DNA of 11,157 nucleotides from Spirochaetia bacterium (GTDB lineage: Bacteria > Spirochaetota > Spirochaetia > PWKH01). The position numbers and the translations under genes are program-made. The stretch is taken from assembly GCA_021736505.1 (NCBI GenBank), contig JAIPFU010000042.1:1-11157 (forward strand), read 5' to 3'. The notes below the pieces were generated by a model. That model made no database searches. It saw only the letters and a list, made by a program, of their open reading frames with translations, and was not told the DNA's origin. Shown piece after piece: positions 1 through 6,496 of this stretch; the first letter of the stretch is position 1, and every line of letters starts with the position of its first letter.

Positions 1-7
1 AAAGATG

Positions 8-12
8 GAGGA
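8..12 (+). promoter_or_regulatory. Ribosome binding site deciding the TTG start of the TraB-family gene
   Basis: GGAGG lies 6 nt upstream of the TTG at 18-20. The nearby ATG at 6-8 overlaps this site and is in another frame. The strong Shine-Dalgarno supports TTG as the true start. Confidence 0.6.
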
Positions 13-17
13 CAGCC

Positions 18-1211
18 TTGAAAGTAGATATAAGCAGCGACACCATATCTCGCATAGAATTAGATTCCGGTAAAAAAATCACCCTTATAGGAACAGCCCA
101 TGTATCTCCGGAGAGTGTTGAGGAGGTTGAGCGCTATATCCGTGAAGAAGAAGTAGATCATGTCTGTCTTGAAATTGATGCTGGACGGTATAAGTCCATG
201 AAAGAGGGCCAAAAATGGGAAAATCTAAAAATCAGTGAGGTTCTCAAACGCGGTCAAGGCTTTCTTTTAATTGTAAACCTCGTACTTACCTCATTTCAGA
301 GAAGAATCGGCAATGCTACGGGTATAGCGCCCGGCGGAGAGATGAAGCGGGCTGCCCAGGTAGCTGAGGAAGAGGGTATTCCTTTCTCATTGGCAGACCG
401 AGAGATTCAGGTCACCCTCAGGCGAGCCTGGAAAAACTCCAGCTTCTGGAACAAAATGAAATTGATTGCTTCTCTAATGGCAAGCATGTTTTCTTCTGAA
501 AAACTTGAAGAAAAGGATATTGAAGAATTAAAACATCGAAATGCTCTGCAGGATATGCTTAACGAAATGGCTGAATATCTACCCTCCATCAAGAAAGTTC
601 TCATTGATGAGCGGGATAGATTTTTAGCTTCAAACATCTATAAGGCTCCAGGTAATTCGATACTAGCTGTAATCGGTGCTGGTCATGCCGGAGGGATTAT
701 TGAAACTATAAAAAAGCTGGAGAATGGAACAATGGATACGGATTTGCAGGATATCAGCACCGTACCTCCACCTAGCCGTTTCAGTAAAGTTATTCCGTGG
801 ATTATTCCGGCACTAGTCATCGGCATTATGACATACGGTTTTATTAATGCAGGATGGAACCAAGGTGTGGAAATGTTCTTCTATTGGTTCATGGTAAATG
901 GAATTCTTTCTGGAATAGGCGCTATTATTGCACTGGCTCATCCAGTCACCATAATACTCTCATTTTTATTAGCTCCCCTTACATCCCTCAATCCGACTAT
1001 TGGTGTTGGTATAGTAGTAGGTTTAATCGAGGCATATCTCAGAAAGCCCAGAGTCTATGATTTTGAACATATTCAGGATGATATCCTCTCAATTCGCGGG
1101 TTTTATCGAAATAGGATTACACATGCACTGGTTGTGTTCTTCCTCACAAGTGTAGGAAGTGCAATTGGTACTTTTGCAGCGTTCCCCTTTATTTTATCAA
1201 TTCTAAGATGA
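18..1211 (+). CDS. TraB/PrgY family protein with C-terminal membrane domain
   Basis: The 397-residue protein resembles the TraB/PrgY (pheromone shutdown) family, which is related to the Tiki/GumN-like putative metalloprotease fold. Seen: an N-terminal beta-strand followed by GTAHVS (residues 25-30), the acidic motif CLEID (50-54), an IDERD motif (196-200) and GAGHAGG (220-226). The GTAH and G-GH histidines are the conserved putative active-site or metal positions of the family. From about residue 258 to the end there are several hydrophobic segments (about 258-278, 285-307, 309-338, 367-395), so the C-terminal third should be in the membrane with the TraB domain soluble. The start is a TTG preceded by GGAGG at a 6-nt spacing. 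The gene ends in tandem TGA TGA. It converges on radA with a 68-nt gap in which I see no clear terminator. The family assignment is good. The biochemical function in bacteria without conjugation pheromones is not known to me. Confidence 0.85.
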   Translation: MKVDISSDTISRIELDSGKKITLIGTAHVSPESVEEVERYIREEEVDHVCLEIDAGRYKSMKEGQKWENLKISEVLKRGQGFLLIVNLVLTSFQRRIGNATGIAPGGEMKRAAQVAEEEGIPFSLADREIQVTLRRAWKNSSFWNKMKLIASLMASMFSSEKLEEKDIEELKHRNALQDMLNEMAEYLPSIKKVLIDERDRFLASNIYKAPGNSILAVIGAGHAGGIIETIKKLENGTMDTDLQDISTVPPPSRFSKVIPWIIPALVIGIMTYGFINAGWNQGVEMFFYWFMVNGILSGIGAIIALAHPVTIILSFLLAPLTSLNPTIGVGIVVGLIEAYLRKPRVYDFEHIQDDILSIRGFYRNRITHALVVFFLTSVGSAIGTFAAFPFILSILR

Positions 1212-1279
1212 TGAGACGAAGATGATTTTAAGGTGATCTTATATCTTATAGATGATTCAGAATCCTAAGCAGCAGCATT

Positions 1280-2656
1280 TTATCCGTCCGTATCCCCTGG
1301 CTTACTGGAAAAGGCTGCTGTAACGGCATCATCCAAATGAGCACAAGGGAAATAAACGTTTGTACGTTTTAAATTATTCGGCCCCACAACTCTTTTCATT
1401 CCGAGATCAACAGCACTTTTTATGCGCTTTTCCATATGACTGATTGGTCGTATTTCTCCAGCCAGGCTCAACTCTCCTGATGATGCAACTGATTTAGACA
1501 AAGGTTTACCTGAACGTGCGGAATATAAAGCTAATGCAAGGGGCAGTTCTATACTGACTTCCTTCAGTCGAATCCCACCAGCAACATTAATATAAATATC
1601 CTGCTTTGCAAATTCCATATTCAAATGTTTTTCCATAACAGCAGCTACTCTTGCAACCAAACCGTTATCCACTTTATCTGCAAAAATTCTTGAATATGCG
1701 CCTTTTGACTCCACCGTAAGAGCCTGAATTTCAACGACATAAGCCCTTGTTCCTTCAAAAACAACAGAAAATGTTATCCCGGGAGGCAGTTTCCCCGCCC
1801 GCTGGGTCAGAAAAAATGAAAACGGGTCTTCTACCGGTATAAGGCCATGACTTTCCATGGTGAATATTCCGATTTCATCTACCGAGCCGAAGCGATTTTT
1901 GGCTGCCCTAAGCAGCCTGACTCCTGTCTCTCCCTGTTCAAAATAGAGCACCGTATCAACCATATGTTCGACAAGCTTAGGACCAGCAATATTTCCCTCT
2001 TTAGTTACATGGCCGACAAAAAATATTGCAGCTTCCTGCTCTTTTGCCCAGTCAATTAATTCCAAGCAGCCGAATTTAATCTGATTCACTGTACCTGGAA
2101 TCGGTCCAGCATCCTCACTGACAAGGGTCTGCACTGAATCTATTACTACTATTTCAGGAGCGACTTTTCTTAAATGACCTAAAAGAGATTCCAATCGAGT
2201 TTCGCAGAGAAGCTTCAGTCCCTGGGTGTTTAAACCGAGACGCTCAGCCCGATGTTTTATTTGACGCGGAGATTCTTCTCCAGATACATATAAAGTCTTC
2301 TGTGTTCTCCCCACTGAAGCAAGGAGCTGAAGCATAAGTGTTGACTTCCCAATTCCAGGCTCACCACCAATCAGAACAGCACTTCCTCGAACAATACCCC
2401 CTCCAAGCACTTCATCTAACTCAGTTATACCGCTTGAGATCCTGAAAGGTGCATCCTGGGAAATAGAATTGATATCAATTAAAGAAACTGGATTTTTTGA
2501 TTTTTCTTTTTTTCTTTCTGCTGCAGAATTTTTTTGTAAAGAAACTTTCTGCTCTTGAAAGGTATTCCAATTCCCGCATTCAGGACATCTACCCATCCAT
2601 TTGGGTTCTTCATGTCCACAGGAAGTACATACATATATGTATTTTTGTTTTGCCAT
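1280..2656 (-). CDS. radA: DNA repair protein RadA (Sms)
   Basis: The 458-residue protein is a hexameric, RecA-like ATPase that drives branch migration and processes recombination intermediates at stalled or broken forks. Seen in order: a C4 zinc finger (C10, C13, C24, C27), a Walker A motif GEPGIGKST (98-106), a Walker B region VVIDS (170-174), the RadA-specific KNRFG motif (253-257), and a C-terminal Lon-like domain containing GELSLAGEIRP (394-404). Length and domain order are those of complete bacterial RadA. The start is ATG at 2656 beginning MAKQK, typical of the family. No strong Shine-Dalgarno precedes it (only a weak GATGTGA). It is the last gene of the leftward parA-parB-cyclophilin-radA block, 51 nt after the cyclophilin stop, and probably relies on read-through from upstream. 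It converges with the TraB-family gene. Confidence 0.97.
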   Translation of the reverse strand: MAKQKYIYVCTSCGHEEPKWMGRCPECGNWNTFQEQKVSLQKNSAAERKKEKSKNPVSLIDINSISQDAPFRISSGITELDEVLGGGIVRGSAVLIGGEPGIGKSTLMLQLLASVGRTQKTLYVSGEESPRQIKHRAERLGLNTQGLKLLCETRLESLLGHLRKVAPEIVVIDSVQTLVSEDAGPIPGTVNQIKFGCLELIDWAKEQEAAIFFVGHVTKEGNIAGPKLVEHMVDTVLYFEQGETGVRLLRAAKNRFGSVDEIGIFTMESHGLIPVEDPFSFFLTQRAGKLPPGITFSVVFEGTRAYVVEIQALTVESKGAYSRIFADKVDNGLVARVAAVMEKHLNMEFAKQDIYINVAGGIRLKEVSIELPLALALYSARSGKPLSKSVASSGELSLAGEIRPISHMEKRIKSAVDLGMKRVVGPNNLKRTNVYFPCAHLDDAVTAAFSSKPGDTDG

Positions 2657-2707
2657 ATTTCACATCAAACTTTTACAGTTTTTTCTAAATTTTTCTAAAA
2701 TATTTTT

Positions 2708-3238
2708 TTATAGTATCTCTTTAAATGAGTTTCTGCTTACTTGAAAAGATTCAGCATCGTTCCCTTTACGGATTATTCTTAATGAATTGATCCTGTCATT
2801 TTGTTGTATCGAGTCTACCACTTCCTGCCCCTCCAAAACTCTACCGAATACAGCATGACGCCTATCCAGCCATGGAGTAGCTTTATGAGTTATGAAAAAT
2901 TGACTTCCATTTGTATTGGGTCCGCTGTTAGCCATTGATAATATTCCGGCACTATCATGCCGAAGTTTTGGGGAAAATTCATCAGAAAAAGCATAACCAG
3001 GGCCGCCGGTTCCAGTCCCAAGGGGGCAACCACCTTGTATCATAAAATCAGATATAACCCGATGAAACTTCAATCCATCATAAAAAGGTTTCCCCTCCCC
3101 ATCAACTGGGAAGACCCCTTCAGCCAGGCCAATAAAATTCTTTACTGTACGCGGAGCTGCCTTATAGTAAAGCTCACAGACAATCTCACCTTTCTGCGTA
3201 TCAAATATTGCATATATTCCATTATTATTTTCGTCCAT
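2708..3238 (-). CDS. Cyclophilin-type peptidyl-prolyl cis-trans isomerase
   Basis: This is a single-domain cyclophilin, 176 residues from the preferred start, which isomerises Xaa-Pro bonds during protein folding. Seen: FHRVI (58-62, with the catalytic Arg60), DFMIQGG (64-70), GSQFFIT (111-117), PWLD (122-125, Trp in the cyclosporin-contact position) and HAVFGRV (128-134). There is no signal peptide, so it should be cytoplasmic. I prefer the ATG at 3238 because GGGAG lies 9 nt upstream (3248-3252) and the cyclophilin fold begins a few residues later. The in-frame ATG at 3259, giving 7 extra residues, has no visible ribosome binding site but cannot be excluded. The gene lies just downstream of parB and upstream of radA on the same strand, so co-transcription is likely. 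I see no sequence reason to assign a specific partner. Confidence 0.95.
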   Translation of the reverse strand: MDENNNGIYAIFDTQKGEIVCELYYKAAPRTVKNFIGLAEGVFPVDGEGKPFYDGLKFHRVISDFMIQGGCPLGTGTGGPGYAFSDEFSPKLRHDSAGILSMANSGPNTNGSQFFITHKATPWLDRRHAVFGRVLEGQEVVDSIQQNDRINSLRIIRKGNDAESFQVSRNSFKEIL

Positions 3239-3273
3239 CTCTATGTTCTCCCAAACCATGTCTAATTAATCAT

Positions 3274-4170
3274 CTATAAATCATCATCCCGTCTATTTAC
3301 CGCTAGGAGATCATATATTCTCTCCAGATCATCCATGGAATAGTACCGAATTTCCACTTTACCTTTTTTTAAGTCTCCCTGAATCTGTACTTTTGTTCCC
3401 AGCGCTTCAAGGAACTGTTCCTCCAACTGCTGAAGCTCTATCGGTTTGTTTATTTTCTTTTTGGTTTTCTTAATATTACTCGCCCGAGAACCTTTGTTCA
3501 GTTCAGCCGCCATTTTTTCGCTTTCCCGTACAGAAAATCCCGTAGCCATCATTTTTTTAAAAAGATATTCACGATCCGCAGGGTTTACAACCGATAGTAA
3601 AGCTCTTGCATGGCCTGCACTTATTTCTTTATTTTGCAGTGCTTCCTGCATATCTTCTCCTAGATTCAGAAGCCTTAGGCTATTTGCTATGGTGGAACGT
3701 TTTTTCCCTAAACGCTTGGATAATTCTTCTTGACTGATTTTTGTTTTTTCAACAAGAAACTTATAAGCTTTTGATTCCTCTATTGGATTTAAATTTTCTC
3801 TCTGAATATTCTCTATCAAGGCAACTTCAAGCTTCTGTTCCTCTGATAAGGTTTTTATAATGACGGGAATTTCTTCCAAGCCCGCTTCTTTTGCAGCTCT
3901 AAACCGTCTTTCCCCAGCTACAATCGTATAGCGATTACCCGCTTTTTCTACTAAAATCGGCTGAAGTATTCCCTGCTCCTTAATAGAGCTGGCAAGTTCC
4001 TGCATGGATTCTTCCGAAAATCCTTTTCTAGGCTGATTTGGATTCGGATCAACCATGGAAACCTTGACTGTGTTAACCGTACTAGTTTCAGCCACTTCCT
4101 CCACAACATCATCAAATGTATAATCTCCCATGAGAGAATTTATTCCTTTACCCAATCCACGTTTAGACAC
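3274..4170 (-). CDS. parB: Chromosome-partitioning protein ParB (Spo0J), CTP-dependent parS-binding clamp
   Basis: The 298-residue ParB loads at parS, hydrolyses CTP as a sliding clamp, and stimulates ParA ATPase to segregate origin regions. Seen: an N-terminal basic RGLGKGINSL (4-13), the ParA-contact peptide of the family; the ParB/Srx nucleotide domain with GERRFRA (86-92) and ENIQRENLNPIEES (120-133); a helix-turn-helix around 147-170 (QEELSKRLGKKRSTIANSLR); GHARALL (186-192); a lysine-rich linker (about 234-243); and a C-terminal dimerisation domain (about 245-290). The start is GTG, with AGGAGG 9 nt upstream (4180-4185). The gene overlaps the parA stop by 8 nt, which suggests translational coupling. 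The three parS sites at 5427-6528 are its expected targets. Confidence 0.97.
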   Translation of the reverse strand: MSKRGLGKGINSLMGDYTFDDVVEEVAETSTVNTVKVSMVDPNPNQPRKGFSEESMQELASSIKEQGILQPILVEKAGNRYTIVAGERRFRAAKEAGLEEIPVIIKTLSEEQKLEVALIENIQRENLNPIEESKAYKFLVEKTKISQEELSKRLGKKRSTIANSLRLLNLGEDMQEALQNKEISAGHARALLSVVNPADREYLFKKMMATGFSVRESEKMAAELNKGSRASNIKKTKKKINKPIELQQLEEQFLEALGTKVQIQGDLKKGKVEIRYYSMDDLERIYDLLAVNRRDDDL

Positions 4171-4921
4171 GAAGCATTACCTCCTTGGCAAGCTGTTTAT
4201 AACGCTGGGCCCCTGCACATCGAGGTTCATAAATATTGATAGGCACGCTATGCGAAGGGGCTTCGGACAAGCGTATATTTCTCGGAATTATGCTTTCAAA
4301 CACTCTTCCTTGAAAATATTCCGAAACATCTGCAACAACATCATTGGCAAGACGTGTTCTTGAGTCAAACATCGTAAAAAGAATGCCCATGATATGAAGC
4401 CCCGGATTTAGTTTTTTTTGTACATTTTTTATTGTGCGCACAAGCATACTTAAACCTTCCAAGGCAAAATATTCACATTGGAGGGGAATAATAACTGAAT
4501 CTCCTGCAACTAGACCATTAAGAGTTAAAATACCAAGAGATGGAGGGCAGTCAACACAAATATAATCCCAAGAATCAGCGTTCTGCTGTAACGCATTTTT
4601 TAGAAAAAATTCTCTTCCTTCTAAATTAATGAGTTCCACATTGGCTCCCGTAAGATTAATATTTGAAGATACAACAAATAAATTTTGAACCGACGTTTCC
4701 TGAACAGTATCCGTTAGTTCTGCTTTCCCAGTTATAACTTCATATATCCCTGGAAGCTCCTCATTAGCCCCAACACTACTTGATAGGTTCCCTTGAGGAT
4801 CGAAATCAACTAAGAGTACTTTCTTGCCTTCTTCCGCAAGGTAAGCCCCTAAATTTACTGCCGATGTAGTCTTCCCTACACCACCTTTTTGATTTGCAAA
4901 TACTATTACATTACCAGCCAT
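4163..4921 (-). CDS. parA: Chromosome-partitioning ATPase ParA (Soj)
   Basis: This deviant-Walker ATPase, 252 residues from ATG 4921, binds DNA non-specifically as an ATP dimer and is released by ParB. Seen: a deviant Walker A motif QKGGVGKTT (11-19, with signature Lys12 and Lys17), Walker A' VDFDPQGN (38-45), Walker B DYICVDCPP (119-127), and the basic C-terminal segments FDSRTRLAND (185-194) and IPRNIRLSEAPS (212-223). There is no N-terminal helix-turn-helix extension, so it is the small chromosomal Soj type. An in-frame TTG at 4960 would add 13 residues. It lies upstream of, and partly inside, a good promoter, so I reject it. The ATG has no Shine-Dalgarno, which fits a leaderless mRNA. The gene overlaps parB by 8 nt and diverges from nfu. 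Confidence 0.96.
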   Translation of the reverse strand: MAGNVIVFANQKGGVGKTTSAVNLGAYLAEEGKKVLLVDFDPQGNLSSSVGANEELPGIYEVITGKAELTDTVQETSVQNLFVVSSNINLTGANVELINLEGREFFLKNALQQNADSWDYICVDCPPSLGILTLNGLVAGDSVIIPLQCEYFALEGLSMLVRTIKNVQKKLNPGLHIMGILFTMFDSRTRLANDVVADVSEYFQGRVFESIIPRNIRLSEAPSHSVPINIYEPRCAGAQRYKQLAKEVMLRV

Positions 4922-4928
4922 GTGAAAT

Positions 4929-4957
4929 ACTATATCCCATTTTTTTTCTATTGTCAG
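4929..4957 (-). promoter_or_regulatory. Sigma-70-type promoter of the parAB operon, probably giving a leaderless transcript
   Basis: On the minus strand, -35 CTGACA (4957-4952, 5/6 to TTGACA) is followed by a 17-nt spacer and -10 TATAGT (4934-4929, 5/6 to TATAAT). Only 7 nt separate the -10 from the parA ATG (A at 4921), so transcription should begin at or beside the start codon. No Shine-Dalgarno is present. The promoter is inferred from sequence alone. Confidence 0.6.
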
Positions 4958-5030
4958 CAAACAAAAGTGAATTCAGATAAATTGATTAAATTTTCACTGT
5001 TTTTTGTAGGCACCAGCTACAAACTCTTAC

Positions 5031-5059
5031 TTGACCATTTTAAAAAGTTTTTGTATGTT
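5031..5059 (+). promoter_or_regulatory. Candidate promoter of nfu
   Basis: -35 TTGACC (5031-5036, 5/6) is followed by a 17-nt spacer and -10 TATGTT (5054-5059, 4/6). The predicted start is near 5066, at the edge of the Shine-Dalgarno AAGGAG (5066-5071), so the leader would be very short. The -10 is weak and another start further upstream is possible. Confidence 0.4.
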
Positions 5060-5078
5060 TTCACTAAGGAGATAATAC

Positions 5079-5303
5079 ATGGAAGAACAAGTAAAATCAG
5101 CTATAAATGATATACGACCATCTCTTCAAAATGATGGGGGCGATATCGAATTCATAAGTGTTAGTCCAGATTGGAACGTTAAAGTACGACTTGTTGGGGC
5201 TTGTGCTGGTTGTCCGATGTCACAAATGACTTTAAAACAGGGTGTTGAAAGATATTTGCGGGAAAAAGTTTCTCCAAAAATCGAAGTAGAATCAGTTAAT
5301 TAA
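5079..5303 (+). CDS. NifU-like (Nfu) C-terminal-domain Fe-S scaffold protein
   Basis: The 74-residue single-domain protein corresponds to the C-terminal Nfu domain that carries or transfers Fe-S clusters to apoproteins in the cytoplasm. Seen: the family opening DIRPSLQNDGGDIEF (11-25) and the CAGCP motif with Cys42 and Cys45, the CxxC that ligates a cluster across a dimer. It has no IscU-like N-terminal domain and no NfuA-type A-type-carrier domain, so it is the minimal stand-alone form. The start is ATG with AAGGAG 7 nt upstream. It diverges from parA across a 157-nt gap and is followed by an intrinsic terminator at about 5345, so it is probably monocistronic. Its role next to partition genes is not obvious and may just be conserved neighbourhood. 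Confidence 0.93.
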   Translation: MEEQVKSAINDIRPSLQNDGGDIEFISVSPDWNVKVRLVGACAGCPMSQMTLKQGVERYLREKVSPKIEVESVN

Positions 5304-5344
5304 TTCTTCTTACTTTTTTTTAGATTTTTCAAATCTGATTCATC

Positions 5345-5378
5345 AAGCAGTTGCTTTGCAGCTGCTTTTTTATTTTTA
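5345..5378 (+). terminator. Intrinsic terminator of nfu
   Basis: The stem AGCAGTTGC (5346-5354) pairs with GCAGCTGCT (5358-5366), 9 bp including one G-U pair, over a TTT loop and extended by A5345-T5367. It runs into a T-rich tract (TTTTTTATTTTTATT). It sits about 42 nt after the nfu stop. Confidence 0.85.
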
Positions 5379-5426
5379 TTTTCAAGATAACGTTACTGCA
5401 GAAATCTAAGCAGAAACTAGTATCAA

Positions 5427-5442
5427 TGTTTCACATGAAACA
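5427..5442. promoter_or_regulatory. parS site 1 (one central mismatch), ParB-binding centromere
   Basis: TGTTTCACATGAAACA differs from the bacterial consensus TGTTTCACGTGAAACA only at the ninth base (G to A). It sits inside a 28-bp near-palindrome (5421-5448) whose arms add TATCAA and TTGATA and whose only mismatch is the central pair. Confidence 0.85.
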
Positions 5443-5493
5443 TTGATACAAGAAAGAATAGATATGCTTACCCTTCTTCATAAAAGTTATAAT

Positions 5494-5509
5494 TGTTTCA
5501 CGTGAAACA
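5494..5509. promoter_or_regulatory. parS site 2 (perfect), ParB-binding centromere
   Basis: Exact TGTTTCACGTGAAACA, extended to a 22-bp perfect palindrome (5491-5512) by AAT and ATT. It lies 51 nt from parS site 1. parB is about 1.3 kb away. Confidence 0.95.
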
Positions 5510-6135
5510 ATTGTCTATAAATTCTTTTAAAATTTCTCTGGACACACTATTTAAATCATTCTAGATTCTTTGAAAAAAATATCTTTTAATCAGAATTATT
5601 AAATTTGCCAATTAAAACATATGGTTTACTTTATGAAGGAAGTTTATTCAGTTTTATTACTGGTAAAAAAGATTATTGATATACTGAATTTTTTACAAGG
5701 CTGCTATTTTTGTGTATTTTTATCTTGAACTACGTTGTACCACTTTAAGCCTGGTTTACAAGAACAATTTATAACTAGTAATACACTTTTTACTCAAACA
5801 CCAAGCTTCTTGCCACCTTTAATTCATTTTGAATTCAATACGCAACTTCAACTCAGTTTATAAACTTCATAATAACGTTATTTTTCTTTAGCATTCATCT
5901 AAGTACATTCATCAAAGAGACCGATCATTGTATAAATTCCATATTTTTTTTGAATATTTTACATCCGGTATGTAATCAGTCTTCATTTTATCTTTATCTT
6001 TTTAAACTTTTTCTTATCTCTTTTGTAATTAAAACAATTATTAAATACTTAGTAATACTGAGTTTTATTAATACAACTGTATAGCACTAATATGGGTTTA
6101 TTACACTCACAATTATTTTACATAACTCTTTAATT

Positions 6136-6279
6136 TTACTTTGGAAAACCCAAAGTATTAACTATTAGTCTAAAAGGAGCATCTGTATTTTGTATTTGGC
6201 ATTTCACTTTAAACTCTCGATTGTCACTTAGGAGAGGATCAACATTAAACGTTCTTCCCTCCTGTGTTTTCTCCTGCAT
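6136..6279 (-). CDS. Small hypothetical protein, 47 residues
   Basis: The ORF starts at ATG 6279, with AGGAGG at 6290-6285 and a 5-nt spacing, the strongest Shine-Dalgarno in this intergenic region. The product begins MQEKTQEGRTFN and ends IVNTLGFPK. It is soluble in character, with mixed charged and hydrophobic residues, one Cys, and no membrane segment or signal peptide. An in-frame TAA lies seven codons upstream of the ATG, so this is not the tail of a longer frame. The codons look less AT-biased than the surrounding spacer. A short stem (CTTTGG/CCAAAG) overlaps the 3' end but has no T run. I do not recognise the protein. A chance ORF or a remnant of a decayed gene remains possible. Confidence 0.4.
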   Translation of the reverse strand: MQEKTQEGRTFNVDPLLSDNREFKVKCQIQNTDAPFRLIVNTLGFPK

Positions 6280-6370
6280 TCTCTCCTCCTGCTTGGCTTA
6301 AAACTTAAATACTGGCGCAAATCATAGTAAAACATCGTGATGAGCTTTATTCATCCATTATTTGTCGTTG

Positions 6371-6402
6371 TAACTGCTGTTCCTGCTTTAAAAGAGCAGT
6401 TA
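6371..6402. repeat. Inverted repeat with two alternative 5' arms
   Basis: TAACTGCT (6371-6378) is complementary to AGCAGTTA (6395-6402). A second copy of the core, CTGCT (6383-6387), can pair with the same AGCAG (6395-6399), so two mutually exclusive hairpins are possible. There is no adjacent T run, so it is not an obvious terminator. Function unknown. Confidence 0.35.
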
Positions 6403-6427
6403 TAAAGACTGAAACAGCGGCTTAATA

Positions 6428-6449
6428 TGTAAACTATATCATGTTTACA
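6428..6449. repeat. Short inverted repeat TGTAAAC/GTTTACA
   Basis: Seven-base arms at 6428-6434 and 6443-6449 are separated by 8 nt of AT-rich sequence. This could be an operator-like dyad or chance in AT-rich DNA. No partner protein can be named. Confidence 0.3.
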
Positions 6450-6496
6450 GTACTACACAGTCCCATTACTATGATTTGTTCCATCGTGTAAGGATT

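Noticed and set aside
1212..1279. Bidirectional terminator between the TraB-family gene and radA
   Set aside because: Only very short AT-rich dyads are visible, without a stable stem plus T run on either strand.
2657..2707. Separate promoter for radA in the cyclophilin-radA gap
   Set aside because: The gap is A/T runs with a TTTAGAAAAA repeat. I could not place a -35/-10 pair with proper spacing.
4922..4960. TTG start adding 13 residues to ParA
   Set aside because: The extension would overlap a well-formed promoter, has no Shine-Dalgarno, and precedes the usual ParA N-terminus.
5322..5336. Small hairpin AGATTT/AAATCT after nfu as a terminator
   Set aside because: The stem is AT-only, six base pairs, with no T run following on the plus strand. 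The hairpin at 5345-5367 is much better.
5621..5728. 35-codon ORF on the plus strand, starting MVYFMKEVYS
   Set aside because: No ribosome binding site, composition simply reflects AT-rich DNA, and nothing recognisable in the product.
5871..5882. AATAACGTTATT palindrome, with a related TAACGTTA at 5388-5395
   Set aside because: Short palindromes of this kind are expected by chance in AT-rich sequence, and two partial copies are not enough for a regulator site.
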